A stretch of 64,000 bases of DNA from Entomortierella parvispora (lineage: Eukaryota; Mortierellomycota; Mortierellomycetes; Mortierellales; Mortierellaceae): the NCBI GenBank assembly GCA_963573315.1, contig OY752141.1, positions 4,278,001 to 4,342,000 of the forward strand, in the 5' to 3' direction. The notes beneath the pieces were generated by a model. The model searched no databases. It had not been told where the DNA came from and saw nothing but the letters and a program-made list of their open reading frames with translations. How positions within the stretch are numbered: position 1 is the first letter of the stretch; the number at the start of each line of letters is the position of its first letter. Shown one piece after another: positions 52,645-64,000 of this stretch. A program made the translations under genes and the position numbers.

Positions 52645-55600
52645 TTTTTTTCTCTAGGAGGCTGTGCGTTGCGGTAAGGTCTTAACAGGTAACGATGAGA
52701 GCCCTGGCGATGGATCGGAAAGTGGTCGGTTGGTTGCCAGAGAGTTGGGGGTGAGAGTATACCGGAAGAAACGGTGTGGGGTGGAAAGGAGAGAGTTTAT
52801 GAAACTGTTTAGGGTCAGGGTTGATTGGTAATGGATAAGACTGACAGATGGGACCCAGCTAGTGATTGGGGTGAAGGGGAGCGAGGAGAAAGAAGAAAGA
52901 GCAGAGAAAGTCGCAACAAGAATCAAAACTGTGTGCAAGCTGAGCTGGAGAAAGGGGGAACACAAGTACCAGACCAGTACGCGGGTGGTGGGGGTTCCTC
53001 GTCTCGATCACAATGCGGGTTGGACAAGGTTGGACAAGATGGTCGAGGAAAAGGACGACCAGCTGCTGTTAAGAAGAGTTATTTGAAGGAAACAGTGATC
53101 ACAGAGAGAATAAGGAAGAAGACAGAAGCAGAAAGAGGGAGCAGAGGAAAAGAAGGAAAGAAGGGTCAGCAGCAAGGGAAGGGATGCCAGGACAGCAAGG
53201 CGACGCACCCAATTCAGGCCACGACTGGGGGAAAGGGTAGAGGAGTTGGAGGAGGGGTGAATGAAAAAAAAAATGGACAAGCGGATACGAACGAACAAAT
53301 GTGTTTGCGTGTGTGTGTGTATGTGTGTATATGTGTGTGTGTGAGCGAGAGGGAGAGAGAGAAAGAAAAAAAAGAGAGAGAGTGAGAGAGAGTGAGAGAG
53401 AGCGACTGTGAAGGGGACAGAGGGGGTGCGCGAATGGAGGGAAGGAGGAAGAAGAGGAGAAGGAGGAGGAGGGGGGAGAGAGGGTCGAACCTTGAGGATT
53501 GAGGGGGGGGTCGAGGGGAGGGAGAAAGAACGAAGGGCTCTCTCTCGAGGTGACGACGACAGAAGCGAAGGGGAGACAGAAGGGGGGACGGAAGGACGAC
53601 GGGCGATGGATGATGGCCGGACGGAAGGATGGATGGCTGGGTTGGTGGAGAGGGGCAGAGAAACGGATACCTGAGCAAGAGTTTGTGAATGAATAGACGA
53701 ATGAATATGAATGGGATGATTTCGCTGGGCCGTAGTTCTTGGGACATGGCCTTTTCCCTCTGGCAGATTTCCTCTTCCACTTTCTTCCTGATGGATGCAG
53801 GCGGCTGCAGGACTTGGGACGGGGCAGGGAAAGGAAAAGATGGTGAGGTTCGTCGACATTGGACGCCAATGATTAACCATGGAACCGGTGAAGCAAATGA
53901 GGCTATGGAAGTAATATTATTATTATCGTCCAAGGGGGCGAAGGTGCAGACAGGCTTCCGCCCCGCCCGCATCCAGGGAAAAGAACCATGGCGCCTGTTC
54001 ATGATCTATTAATTCCATGGAGGGAGTGAATACGGAGGCCAATTGAGTCGTGGAGTTTGTGTGCAGTTATCACTGATCACCCTTTGAGGACGATGTGGTC
54101 CTGGGATGGGCAGATCGGAGGTCGAGGAGAGCAAACCGAAGGGGAACAATGTCGGTGCAACCATCGCATGGCACATCGCAGTCTGGCAATTGTGGTGACA
54201 CTGCTTCTTGTTTCCTTTCCACGATCAAAGACGGATGAGCTCAAATGAGGACCGCAGCTCTCTTTCGTTATCATCCTCCCGTGTTCACCTCTGGTTTTTG
54301 TTGTTTGCCGTAACCAAACTGTGGACACGGATGCACTCCTCTGCAAGTGAACTGTCCCGCACCCAGAACAGGACAAGCCATCAAGAGCAAAAAGGGGCAA
54401 GAAGAGGTAAGAAGAGAGATGTCCGAGAACAACAAACACGAAGACCATTCAGACTCTACTCGACTCTATTGCCATCCTTGATTTCCTTCATCGTGCAGCT
54501 CTCTTTATTTATTGTTCGTCAAGAATAAGACGCGTCGTTCTGTGCACGAGCGATGTTGTTCTTCAAACATGACAGGGCATGACAAAGTGGATCTTGTGTA
54601 TGCCGAGCGAAACATGCAACAGGTAACAGACACATTTCGAATGGATCGAGCTTTTGCGGCTTTTGTTTGCATAGAATGGAGCAGCCAAGCGGCAGCCCAC
54701 AGCTTCAATCAGGCACAACATTGCAATCGCGGACTCACAGGGGCAACAAAGAGCGACAAGACGGGCAAGCGAATAGAAAAAACAAAACAAAGAAGGTTAG
54801 AGAGAAGGTAAAGGACATCAGGAGAGTCCAATGGTCCACACCAAGACCAGTTTGTCTCTGTCCATTGCTCTGGTCAGCCCTCACAGTCCATGCCACGGGT
54901 GAAGAAAGAAGGAAAAGAGGGGGTTAGAAAGCAACGACCAAACGAGAGACAGTGCTTCTCCTTTTCTACAAAAAAGTTGTTTTTGTGTCTGTGTGGTTCA
55001 ACCTTCAGTCGCTCTCCCTCGTCGGAATGCATTGGAATTTTCTTGGTGCTCGGATGCAGTGAAAAAAAAAAAATAAGGAAACCGATAGCGAATAGGGACA
55101 GTACAGGGTCATCCCATCGCGCGCCTCTCGCCCCCGTCTGTGCCTCTTCGCTGCCAGCTCTGTCTTTCCTGACCTGGGTGAAAGGAAAGAAGGGATGGAC
55201 AACGGTGTGTGTGTGTGTGCGGTGTGTTTGTGGGTGGTTGTTGCGATCTGGGCAAGGGACATTATAATGAAGTGGCAAACTCTCCCCAACAATGGCTTAC
55301 ACTCCCCCTCTCCCCCTCCCTTCCCTCCCTTCTTTCTTTCCCCCAGTCTCGCCACAATGGCGTTCGCATGAATGAGCAAAGAGCGGGAAAGAAACGTCAG
55401 AACGCAACCGACACGCTCGACTCTTGTTCGATCTTGTCCCTGGGAAGCGTTTCTCTTTCCTTTCCTCCGTCTCTCCCCTCATCAAACATCCGAACGTGGC
55501 TATTGAGTTATTTCAATACCGCCTGTCCACGGTTTATAGCTGCATTCGATCATACAGTCTTCTGCAAGCCCTCCAACCCTTGTTTGTAAAAATAGGTGAG

Positions 55601-55808
55601 CGGCAGCACAACATGTCGGTCTGGGGGCTGGCTGATCGCCCAGTCCGAAACAACCCTGCACTCAGAGTTTCATGGAGATTTGCTCCTTCTGCGTTGCTTT
55701 GGAATGACCCTCTATTACTTGCTAGTGCACATGCTGCAGTTGTCAAGGGAGAGACGAACAAAAACACAGTAAATGATCAATTTATTAGGTGCACAAAAAA
55801 AACAGTTC
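52645..55808. other. Long intergenic region upstream of the TEA factor
   Basis: No supported gene in 3.1 kb. Holds GT/GA microsatellites (about 53305-53410) and purine tracts (53430-53540) that read open on the minus strand only because of composition. It probably includes the promoter and leader of the TEA gene, as well as the 3' flank of SEC62. Confidence 0.5.
53305..53410. repeat. GT/GA compound microsatellite
   Basis: (TG)n followed by (GA)n blocks are directly visible. It lies about 660-770 bp upstream of the TEA-factor start. Confidence 0.75.
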
Positions 55809-56745
55809 CTACTCGTCGGCGTCCTCGACCATGGGTCTGCGTTGTTTGACTTTTTCTGCAGTCTCGTCTGAGATAACCTGAGTGTGAACCTCCTCCTGAA
55901 CATCCTCACCCGAGGTGGCGATCTGCTTCTTGACTTTCTTCGTTTCCTTCGGCTCCTCGGGCTCGTGCCATCCCCAGAACGGAATAAACGAATCCACGAA
56001 TCCAACATCCTCAAACAAATTGGGGAAAATCCAGATACCGGGCTTGAGCACCACCCAGGTGATCATGAACAGGATCAGTCGCACAATAGCCATGGCGAAG
56101 AACAGACCCAGTAAAATCAACATGCCAACAGAGAGATACCAGACGCCGAGTCGGAGGGGCACGGGCCAGAGAGGGAACATGACACCGGCCAAAACAATGA
56201 ACAACAGTCCTCCAGCCATGAGATGTGTCCGGAGCTGAGATCCTTCGTACCTCCAAACGAAAACACCGTCCTCTCCAAATGACTGGTACTGGACCAGCGA
56301 CAGCATGTTTTTAGGCATATCAGGATCTGAAGGTCTCTCGACCTTGAGGAAGAACTGATGGGGAATCATGGATCCCAAGAGCTGTGCAGCGGACTCCCTC
56401 GTCAACTCCCCCATTTCTTTTCCCACGGCTGTTTGACGGAACTCTGGTTTGAGAAGTGAGTTGACCGCGCCTTTGCCTAAAGAGAGGAAGAACCGGCAAA
56501 ATGGAAATAACAAAAAACAAGGTCAAAAAAGGACAGTTATAACGATGCCCCATATCATGTCTAATTTGCTGTCCACGATAAGCGAATAGGTCTGTGTACG
56601 GAATGATTCTGTTACCTCGAAAGTAGATGACACGCGAGTCGTTGAAGACGCCATCACGCTTTTTAAGGCCGGATTGAGGGCTCAGGAGATAGTCTGCTAC
56701 CTGGCAGAGGTTATTGGGGCGCTGTGGCGGTGCGTTGGCATCCAT
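55809..56745 (-). CDS. SEC62: Sec62 translocon subunit
   Basis: ER membrane protein that works with Sec61/Sec63 in post-translational protein import. Two exons (56745-56616 and 56476-55809), 265 aa, near the yeast length. The N-terminal cytosolic domain has QVADYLLSPQSGLKKRDGVF and DSRVIYFRGKGAVNSLL. Two membrane helices lie at about 130-147 and 153-182 (GLLFIVLAGVMFPLWPVPLR; LSVGMLILLGLFFAMAIVRL). The segment WIFPNLFEDVGFVDSFIPFW and a charged C-terminal tail (PEEPKETKKVKKQ) follow. The start is the only in-frame ATG before the conserved ADYL region. Divergent from RFWD3 with 458 bp between starts. Confidence 0.93.
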
Positions 56746-57203
56746 GGTTGAATTTGAGTTGATGATGAAGCTGGGCGCGTAATTTGTCAGAGTTTGTCGG
56801 TCCTGATCAGTCCTTGGTTGATGCGGCCGAGTTTGCTGTCCTGGGGCGTTCTTGTGTTTATTCTTGCTTGCTTATCTTTACGGACAAAAGCAAAAGAGGG
56901 TGAGAGACGGACAGAGCGAAAAGAGGGACAAGGGCGATGAGAGAAGGAGAAGAAGATAAGATGAGGGGGGGCAAGATGAGTTTGCTCATGATGGAACGAA
57001 GGAGGAGGTTGAACGAAGCAGACACAGACAGAGTCTTCCCAACCAATCGCACGCCGCCATTGCACTGGCGGCAGCAGGCGGAGTGGCGCGTCTGCCCCTC
57101 AACTTGAGGGGCACAAAAATGGATCGATGCCCTTTTTTTCATTCTTTTTTCGCCTTTCCTGCATGAATGAACATGGACTGAACAGAGCCGCACGCCCCCC
57201 GCC
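56746..57203. promoter_or_regulatory. Divergent promoter, SEC62 and RFWD3
   Basis: Interval of 458 bp between start codons. Purine-rich (CT on the minus strand) from about 56880 to 56960. No TATA box recognised. Confidence 0.4.
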
Positions 57204-59659
57204 ATGGACTATTACCATGAGGATGACTACTACGACGAGGACGCTGACGGTCTTGCTGTTTTGGAGGATCTTGTTGGCAATGGACATTTTCGCGGGGACC
57301 CCGAAGGTCGAGAGTATTTAGAAGATCTCGTAGCTGTTGGACTCCTTGACAGCGACGCCATCTCCGAGGGCTCGAGTGAACATGAGGACTCAGACGAGCA
57401 GGAGGGCTCAGACGAACAGGAAGAACCGGTGAATGAGGACGAACAGGAAAGACCACTCTATGTGGACGACGAGGAACAACCGAACATGCCGTCCCAGGAT
57501 GCCGACTTTCAGAGCCAGGTCGACGTCGTCGTCCTTCCAAAGCTACAGGGCCGCAACTCCGTGCCTGAGCCGCGACCTAAAAACGTGGAGACTGAAGAAT
57601 CAACATGCTCCATTTGCTTTGAGCCATGGACAAATAGTGGTCTCCATCGACTAGCCTCTGTTAAGTGCGGGCATCTCTTTGGAGAGAGCTGTATTTTGAA
57701 GTGGATAGCACATCGTGGCCGAGATGGAAAAGCCCAGTGCCCTGATTGCAAATGTCTGAACTCCCGTAAGGATGTACGGCGGATCTGGAGCAGGAACGTT
57801 GTAGTCCTTGATACGGCTGAAAAGGATGAGGCAATTACCCGAGCCAAAAAGGAACAGGATTTGCGCACACGTTCAGAACAGGAGCTCAAGAAATCCCGCA
57901 TGGCCTACGAGATGCTGAAGTTTGAGATGACCAAGTTGCAGCAAAAGCACGACCACCAGAAAGCTTTAAAAAGGAGGTAGGGCTTTTTACCAAACGATGT
58001 TCAATCAATCAATGTTCAGTCAACGTCAAGTCCCTAATGTTAGACATGATGCATGGTGTAGGTACCATTCCAAAGTCAAGCAACTCCGACATACAGATCC
58101 GAACAATCAGATACACCGCCAGTTTGCGTTCATGGCAACCAGGGCAATCTTGCTTTCAGACAAAGTATATGATTTTGACTGACTGCACCAATTTAAAGAT
58201 GTTTGCGGCGCCTACTGACAGCTATCCTTGTCAATTAGAATACCCATGCTCAGGACACACATTACCTCTCATATCGTTCGAACGAACAAATGCTTGTCTA
58301 CGGTCAACAGCGAGGCAGTGTACATGGAATCTCACAGATTTTCATGACGGATGGCGCATGTGATCCGCTCTCATTTATACCTCTACACACCAAACCCATC
58401 AAGGATGTGCAATGCTACAATGGAGAACCCTCTAGCAACCGGTCTTTGATTCTTACTGCCAGTATGGACAACACTCTCAAAGTGGCATCATGGGCAACGC
58501 GACAGGTTGTTGTGTCGTAAGTGAACTACATGTTGTTCTGATATGTTGGCTTTTAACGTTCATATCGAGCCTTGAATTAAATCAAAGATGTAATGTTCCG
58601 GTTGCTTTTTCAGCTACAATCTAGAGGCCCCTGTATGGTCGTGCTGTTGGTCAACCTCAAACCCTCATATCATATATTGCTCTGTCAAAGGCCAACATAC
58701 CGCCATCGCCACATTAGACCTGCGGAATCCTAATACCCCCGTGTCAACATTCAGTCAGCCGAGCGCTCTGGGATACTCCCCGATCCACTCCATGGCTTAT
58801 ATTGGACCTCATGAAAATCAACGTCGTGAAGGTGTTCTTTGCGCAAACGTGGAAGGGGCGTTTATGTACAACTTGGGGAGCGATCAAGGGTCCATTAGTG
58901 CAAGTCAAGAAACGATCATTGGAGCCAGCCAGTATTCTTCTAACAGTTTAGGTGACCTAATGCACAAGCCACTGCACTTTCCAGGCGGAAGTTGCACTTC
59001 GATCTCATTTGATCAGGATTCGCGCCATTGGATGGCCTCGTACAAATTTTTAGGCAAAGAATACACTCAGCACAGCAGAGGAATCTTGGGCATGGATCAA
59101 GGTAGTGAGCAGTACAACCTCATTAGCCAACACCAAGTGACTGGTGGGCCCCCGGTAAAGCGAGGTATGGCGAGGACGAGCGTGTTTAGTCAACAAGACG
59201 GAGCTATCAAAATGGCTGCTGGTTCAGAAGGGGCGGTAAGTTGACACGACTGCCATGTTTTAGTCGGTTTCTCAAAATTTCCCATTGATTGACCCTCTGT
59301 CTATTCAGGTGTTTGTATGGCAAGAAGAAGACAATTCAAGGCGAAAGTCTATAGGTAATTCCTTGGAGCGTCTCCCTCTTCAGCTGCCGCTCAATAGGGA
59401 TAGTCAGGTTAAAGGTTCTGTAAGAGACATCAAGTATGTTTCTGTGGGTCACGACGAGTATTTAGCTGCACTGACGGAGAAGGAGGTTCAACTCTTCCGC
59501 TGGTCCGAGCTCGAATTGGACTCAACGCAAGATGAGTCCGAGGAGAGCAACGACGATGGTCCAGGAAACGGCGGGTCTAGTGAAAGAATATTTACCAAGA
59601 GGAGACTTGAGTCCGAGGATGGTCCTTGCCCCTCACCATTGATCAGCCCCCCGCTTTGA
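57204..59659 (+). CDS. RFWD3: RFWD3-type RING/coiled-coil/WD40 E3 ubiquitin ligase
   Basis: Animal RFWD3 ubiquitinates RPA and RAD51 at stalled forks and crosslinks. Five exons (57204-57976, 58062-58164, 58239-58516, 58614-59235, 59309-59659), 708 aa. The acidic N-terminus contains repeated EGSDEQE units. A C3HC4 RING starts at residue 135 (CSICFEPW ... VKCGHLFGESCILKWI ... CPDC). A coiled coil follows (KKEQDLRTRSEQELKKS). A WD40-like domain matches RFWD3 blocks: FIPLHTKPIKDVQ, LTASMDNTLKV, NLEAPVWSCCW, and near the end YLAALTEKEVQLFRWSE. The TAG after exon 1 lies in the donor AG/GTAGGG. Exon 2 was placed by phase and by QFAFMATRAILL continuing to YLSYRSNEQMLV. The C-terminal tail is acidic. 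Orthology is strong by domain order. The role in fungal DNA repair is inferred. Confidence 0.88.
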
Positions 59660-60388
59660 ACAGGGTGACGATTCGGCAGAACGGAACGGGCAGGTTGCTG
59701 ACTGCAAACGAAAATAACGAAAAGATAGTTAGACTGTTTGGAGGGAAGAGGATAAGAGCACATTGACCATGGTCTTTGTGCCATTTGTCTCCAGCTCTCC
59801 CAACCCGACCGCTTCTCAGTGGCCAAGGACGACAACACGTTCAGAACGGCGTTCCAATAGGGCAGCCAGTGCAAAGAACAACGAGGCAAATAAAACGATT
59901 CTGAGTTTTAGGTTTGTACCTTTCGTTATCTCTGACCTTGATCTGTGGGGGAGCGCCCAAAGAAGGGCGATGGATGGACCATTCAAGAACAAACAGAAAC
60001 ATGGAAACGTTGAATCCGGTCCAAGTCCGAGTCCAGTCGACCCCAGCCAGTCAGTCAGACCTCTAGACACGGCCAGACAGACCGAAGAACAGCCAGGAAC
60101 CAGTCCCACGACCATCCACGGTCGGTTGCCCATTGAGGCGGCTTGATGAGAGTGAGGCCGACCGATCGTTCCTTGGTTGTCTTCCTCTCATTCATGGGTG
60201 TGGCGAGGAGAAATCAAAGACCCGCGGTGCAACTCGTTGTGAACGCCATGATACAATGATACAAAATCATAGCGAAAGTCCTTTAAATAGAAGGGGTTTC
60301 TTTCAATTTTCAACATTCTCTTTGCTCATCCTCTCCGCTCCTCATCCCCTACTCTCCCCACCTCTCATTCCATCCACCCACTCCAACC
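59660..60388. other. Intergenic region upstream of UGP1
   Basis: No gene supported. A TTTAAATA element near 60280 and a CT-rich leader (60300-60385) are plausible UGP1 promoter parts. Confidence 0.45.
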
Positions 60389-62199
60389 ATGGCCGCCCTT
60401 ACTCCCAGTGCCGAACACCAGCCTCACCACCCACACACACTCTCTACCCTGGCAAGTGTTTCAATCGTTGGATTCCCACGCTTTCTTTGGGGTACAACTC
60501 ACAAGTCTCACGGCGTACTAACTCAGAGTTGCAATTTGCATTACCCACGACAGGATTTTCAAGGTGCCAGCAGTGCTGCTGCCGCTAACGCCATGCGTAC
60601 CGAGCTTAACCGCTTGATCTCACAAGTCAAGGATGAAAACGAGCGCAAGGTGGGTGACCAACAGTCTCACTCCAGCTTGCTTGCTACTTCAAAGAAAGAG
60701 GAGCCAATCTTACTGACCATTATCATTCCGTGTATCGTCGACGTAGCTTTTCCAAAACGAAATGGGCAACTTCTTCTTACTCTTTAATCGTTGGTTGGCT
60801 GAGAAGAGCAAGGGTACCAAGATCAACTGGGACAAAGTCAAATCCCCACCCGAGGATCAGATCGTCCCTTATGACGACATTCTCAAGGTCGAGAACAGCT
60901 CCCATCTGAACAAGCTTGCCGTCCTCAAGCTTAATGGAGGACTCGGAACTACCATGGGCTGTGTTGGACCAAAGAGTGCTATTGAGGTGCGCGATGGTAT
61001 GACTTTCTTAGACCTTTCTGTCCGCCAGATTGAGGTAAGAACAACAGGCGACAAGGTGTTTTCTTTCTTTGAGTGTGTCTTGAAATTTGCGTTGACTAAC
61101 AAAGGGTTCCCTTCCTCTGGCGTCTTTATAATAGTACCTCAACAAAGCCAAGAACGTGAACGTGCCTTTCATTCTTATGAACTCCTTCAACACTGACGAT
61201 GAGACCAAGCGCATCGTTCAAAAGTATGCCACCCACAACATCGAGATCCTCACCTTCAACCAATCCAGATACCCTCGCATCAACAAGGACTCTCTCTTGC
61301 CCACGCCCCGCAACCCCAATGGCGATATTGCCGACTGGTACCCGCCAGGTCACGGAGACCTGTTTGACTCACTTCACAACTCTGGTCTCTTGGACCAATT
61401 GATTGCGGATGGCAAGGAATACGTCTTTGTCTCTAACGTCGACAACTTGGGTGCCACCGTTGATGAGGGCATCCTGAACCATATGGTCGAGTCCGGTGCA
61501 GAATTCCTTATGGAGGTTACAGACAAGACCCGCGCTGATATCAAGGGTGGTACCCTCATTGACTATGAGGGATCGATCCGCCTGCTCGAGATTGCCCAGG
61601 TTCCTTCTGAACATGTCGAGGACTTCAAGAGTATCAAGAAGTTTAAGATCTTCAACACTAACAACTTGTGGGTTAACCTGAAGGCTATCAAACGCGTGGT
61701 TGAGGATCGAGAGCTCAGTTTAGAGGTCATTGTCAACAACAAGACGACGGACACCGGCGAGAAGGTGATTCAGCTCGAGACCGCAGTTGGAGCCGGTATT
61801 AAGCACTTCCACAACGCTCACGGTGTCAATGTACCACGTAACCGCTTCTTGCCAGTCAAGTCGACGTCCGATCTGTTCTTGGTGACGTCTGATCTTTACT
61901 CGTTGACCCATGGTGAGCTGTCTGTCAACCCCAACCGTATGTTCAACACTGTTCCCCTCGTCAAGCTTGGTGACCACTTCAAGAAAGTCAACAACTTTTT
62001 AGCTCGGTTCAAGAACCCCCCTCACATCCTTGAATTGGATCACTTGACGGTGACGGGCGATGTGTCGTTTGGATCAGACGTTTTGTTGAAGGGCACTGTG
62101 ATCATTGTCGCCAATGCTGGCTCGCACATTGACATTCCCTCCGGCAGTGTGTTGGAGAACAAGGTCGTGTCCGGCAACCTTCACATCCTCGACCATTAA
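60389..62199 (+). CDS. UGP1: UTP-glucose-1-phosphate uridylyltransferase
   Basis: Makes UDP-glucose from UTP and glucose-1-phosphate, feeding glycogen, trehalose and cell-wall glucan synthesis in the cytosol. Four exons (60389-60451, 60554-60649, 60747-61034, 61135-62199), 503 aa, the usual fungal length. Family marks: [11 protein letters not shown], nucleotide-binding [10 protein letters not shown] at 115-124, [76 protein letters not shown], and the C-terminal left-handed helix segment ([20 protein letters not shown]). Intron 1 begins GC rather than GT (CTG/GCAAGT), required by phase to join STL to DFQGAS. Strong codon bias toward C-ending codons is in keeping with high expression. Confidence 0.96.
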
Positions 62200-62509
62200 A
62201 GCAGTAGTAGCATCCTCACAGCATCATCCATCCCAATAAATAATTGCGACAGGTATATCCAACAACTGGGTAAGGGTCACACAAACCTGCTGTAGGAGGT
62301 CTTTTACTCTGCTGGAACGAAGGTACCCCTGCAGTTCCCGCTCGCCCTCGGTTACTGATTGGATCCAGAAGTGCAGAGGCACCAGAAGGATTCCCAACAG
62401 CTGAGCAATGCAAGAAATTGTTTATTTGGGATAAACTCGTGGGTTTTTTTTTCTCTTTCATCTCATCTCATCTCTCATCTGATCCTCTCCTCTCCATCAT
62501 CTTTCCATA
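62200..62509. other. Short intergenic region
   Basis: Contains the UGP1 3' flank (AATAAATAA near 62235) and a TC-rich leader (62450-62505) for the next gene. Confidence 0.45.
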
Positions 62510-63040
62510 ATGCCTCGCTCAACCTTTGTGCAGCAAGACTTTTTTCTCGGTGTCCTCGCCGTCTATGGCGCGACAGTCGCGTTCGGTCGCTGGTTCCCAG
62601 ATACGGATCTGATTGCCGTCGATGCCCACCCCTCCTCCTATGCCACGACGCTCAAGAACTCATCCCAGACGTCCCTTCAGCTCTACGCTGCGTCTCTTGT
62701 TGTCGATATTGTCCGCGTTCTGGCCCTGGCCGTTCTGGAGTCGACGGCTTTTTCATTCGCATTCCCAGATGATAAGTTTGAGGCATTCTCGTATGCATTC
62801 ATGGGCTTCTCGATGATCATAGTCACCAAGGATGTGCTGATGCTTGGAACGGTGTTGTCCTTGCCAGAGCTTCCTGTCCAGGCAGCAGAGAAGGTCGCAG
62901 AGCTGATGCCAATCTCGGTCGCGATGGAGCAAGGTCTTTTGGTCGCAGGAGCAATTTCATTGGCCTATGGTCTTTACCAGTGGACATTCGCGATTGGGAG
63001 AGACAAGCGCCAGGTCATTGAGAAGCAGAAGACCAACTAA
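62510..63040 (+). CDS. Small multi-pass membrane protein, unknown function
   Basis: Intronless, 176 aa. Four predicted membrane helices: about 11-28 (GVLAVYGATVAFGRWF), 57-80 (YAASLVVDIVRVLALAVLES), 90-118 (FSYAFMGFSMIIVTKDVLML) and 142-165 (QGLLVAGAISLAYGLYQWTF). A charged C-terminus follows (GRDKRQVIEKQKTN). The start is the first ATG after a TC-rich leader, and the codon choice resembles that of UGP1. No family recognised and no signal peptide beyond the first helix. Confidence 0.75.
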   Translation: MPRSTFVQQDFFLGVLAVYGATVAFGRWFPDTDLIAVDAHPSSYATTLKNSSQTSLQLYAASLVVDIVRVLALAVLESTAFSFAFPDDKFEAFSYAFMGFSMIIVTKDVLMLGTVLSLPELPVQAAEKVAELMPISVAMEQGLLVAGAISLAYGLYQWTFAIGRDKRQVIEKQKTN

Positions 63041-63424
63041 CGCTTCGCAGTTTCGTCAATTCGTCGTCTTTCCTCTCACTACGTGATCTCTGATCTTTCA
63101 TCTTTCGTTCTTCGTTCCTTTGCTTCTTCGACCACCCTTCTTTACCTCCCAAAAAACTGCATTGCCTTTGTATCATAGAACCTCTTGTCTTGTACCATAA
63201 CATAGCACTGGTTGAAAATAAAAAAGCTTTACATATTATCTTCTTGGCTCTTGCATCCTGGAACCAACCTTGGAAGCCGTGTTGTTGTCCAGGAAAGGGG
63301 GCACGGGGCGAAGAGGCTAAGCCACATCAATCCTCGGAATTTTGGGACATTTTTTTTGTGATGGTCGACGTTCTCCCTTCAGCATCTTGCTTCCCTTCCT
63401 TCACTGACCTACGGATAAATATCC
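63041..63424. other. Intergenic region
   Basis: T-rich 3' flank with AATAAAA near 63218. No gene seen. Confidence 0.4.
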
Positions 63425-64000
63425 ATGCTTGCATCAGCACTCCGGTTATCAGTATCGAAGCCGGCTGCTGCCGCTGTTCCACCATCAATCCGCTCAAATG
63501 AACCATTCTCAATATACGTTCACTGGCCCTACTGCACCAGCAAATGTACTTACTGCAACTTCAACAAGTACGTCGATCCCAAAGTTGACCACGATCGCAT
63601 GGAGCGAGCTTTATCCCGCGAGTTGGAAACAGAGTTGAAATACTGGAGCTTGGATGGACATTACCGGCGCCCTGTGCGATCTGTTTATTTTGGTGGCGGA
63701 ACTCCGAGTCTTGCGAGGGTAATCGATGAAGACGAACTGGACGAATGATTATTCTATCCTTGGCAGACCAATTGATTCGTTTACTTGACATCGCCCCTCA
63801 GCCAAGTATGTTCAAGTCTGTGTTAGAGGTTCTCGACAAGCATTGTCATATCGACGATAGCACCGAGATATCCATGGAGGTTCGATTGCACACTCAACGA
63901 CTCTTTTTTTTTAACCGGCATGCTGATGCATTGTACTGACCAAAGATGGGGTTTCTGTCTCCACTGATTATCATTAGGGAAATCCTTCGGTACGTTGTTG
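63425..64000 (+). CDS. HemW/RSAD1-type radical-SAM protein, 5' part (partial)
   Basis: Radical-SAM protein of the coproporphyrinogen-oxidase-like family. HemW and RSAD1 bind heme and act in heme handling, not in the oxidase step. Exons seen: 63425-63718, 63802-63879, then from 63978 to the window edge or to a donor at 63990. The N-terminus (MLASALRLSVSKPAAAA) could be a mitochondrial presequence. The 4Fe-4S motif is C37-x3-C41-x2-C44 (HWPYCTSKCTYCNF), followed by VYFGGGTPSLAR and then the SMEGNPS block across two introns. If the GTACGT at 63990 is a donor, exon 3 is a 12-nt microexon coding G-N-P-S. The rest lies beyond the window. Confidence 0.88.

Noticed and set aside
53008-54002. Long overlapping minus ORFs upstream of the TEA factor
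   Set aside because: Ser/Pro/His/Thr low-complexity translation of purine and GT microsatellites in several frames at once.
59763-60146. 127-codon plus ORF between RFWD3 and UGP1
   Set aside because: No motif, biased composition, no leader. Treated as intergenic.

Overview
The window is nuclear DNA of a filamentous fungus. Genes are split by many short GT-AG introns (mostly 50-200 nt). Pyrimidine-rich leaders precede many ATGs. The encoded proteins are typical fungal ones: MIC10, an SH3/WW RasGEF, a TEA-domain regulator, SEC62, UGP1. The mix of NACHT-WD40, kinase-like and LRR-like genes, a TEAD-type regulator and RFWD3 suggests an early-diverging lineage, most likely Mortierellomycotina (Mortierella/Linnemannia-like). 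That placement is inferred from remembered protein similarity, not from a search. Exon models below were built by hand from ORFs, splice consensus and reading-phase arithmetic. All sum to intact frames, but none has RNA support.

Left flank (0.2-12 kb): MIC10 (-), a signal-peptide membrane protein (+), an SH3-WW-REM-RasGEF Ras activator of about 1170 aa (+), and an MFSD5-type major-facilitator transporter (+).

Central island (13-38 kb): four tandem same-strand kinase-like genes (called K1-K4 here) share an identical 8-exon plan. The plan includes an 11-nt microexon after the glycine-loop region and an 8-nt microexon encoding Asp-(Leu/Val)-(Lys/Asn) of the catalytic loop. K4 looks catalytically intact. 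K1 and K3 share loss of both metal-binding residues (N to K, D of DFG to G). K2 has HGD, DFS and APH. Between them lie a 63-nt minisatellite, a broken kinase copy that still carries the 8-nt microexon, a relic of a NACHT-protein N-terminus, and a kinase 3' relic. An LRR-like protein (-), a predicted secreted histidine phosphatase (-) and an intronless 1912-aa HEAT-like/NACHT/pentapeptide/WD40 protein complete the island. It resembles a birth-and-death cluster in which NLR-like receptors and (pseudo)kinases sit side by side. Joint action in recognition is a hypothesis only.

Right flank (38-64 kb): mostly housekeeping genes. These are GCV1 (-), a membrane/FN3/coiled-coil protein (-), SPT2 (-), a small single-pass PY-motif protein (+), a TEA/ATTS regulator with a TEAD-like C-terminal domain (-), SEC62 (-), an RFWD3-type RING/WD40 ubiquitin ligase (+), UGP1 (+), a small multi-pass membrane protein (+), and the 5' end of a HemW/RSAD1-type radical-SAM protein running off the window. 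No tRNA, rRNA, CRISPR or intact transposon was recognised.
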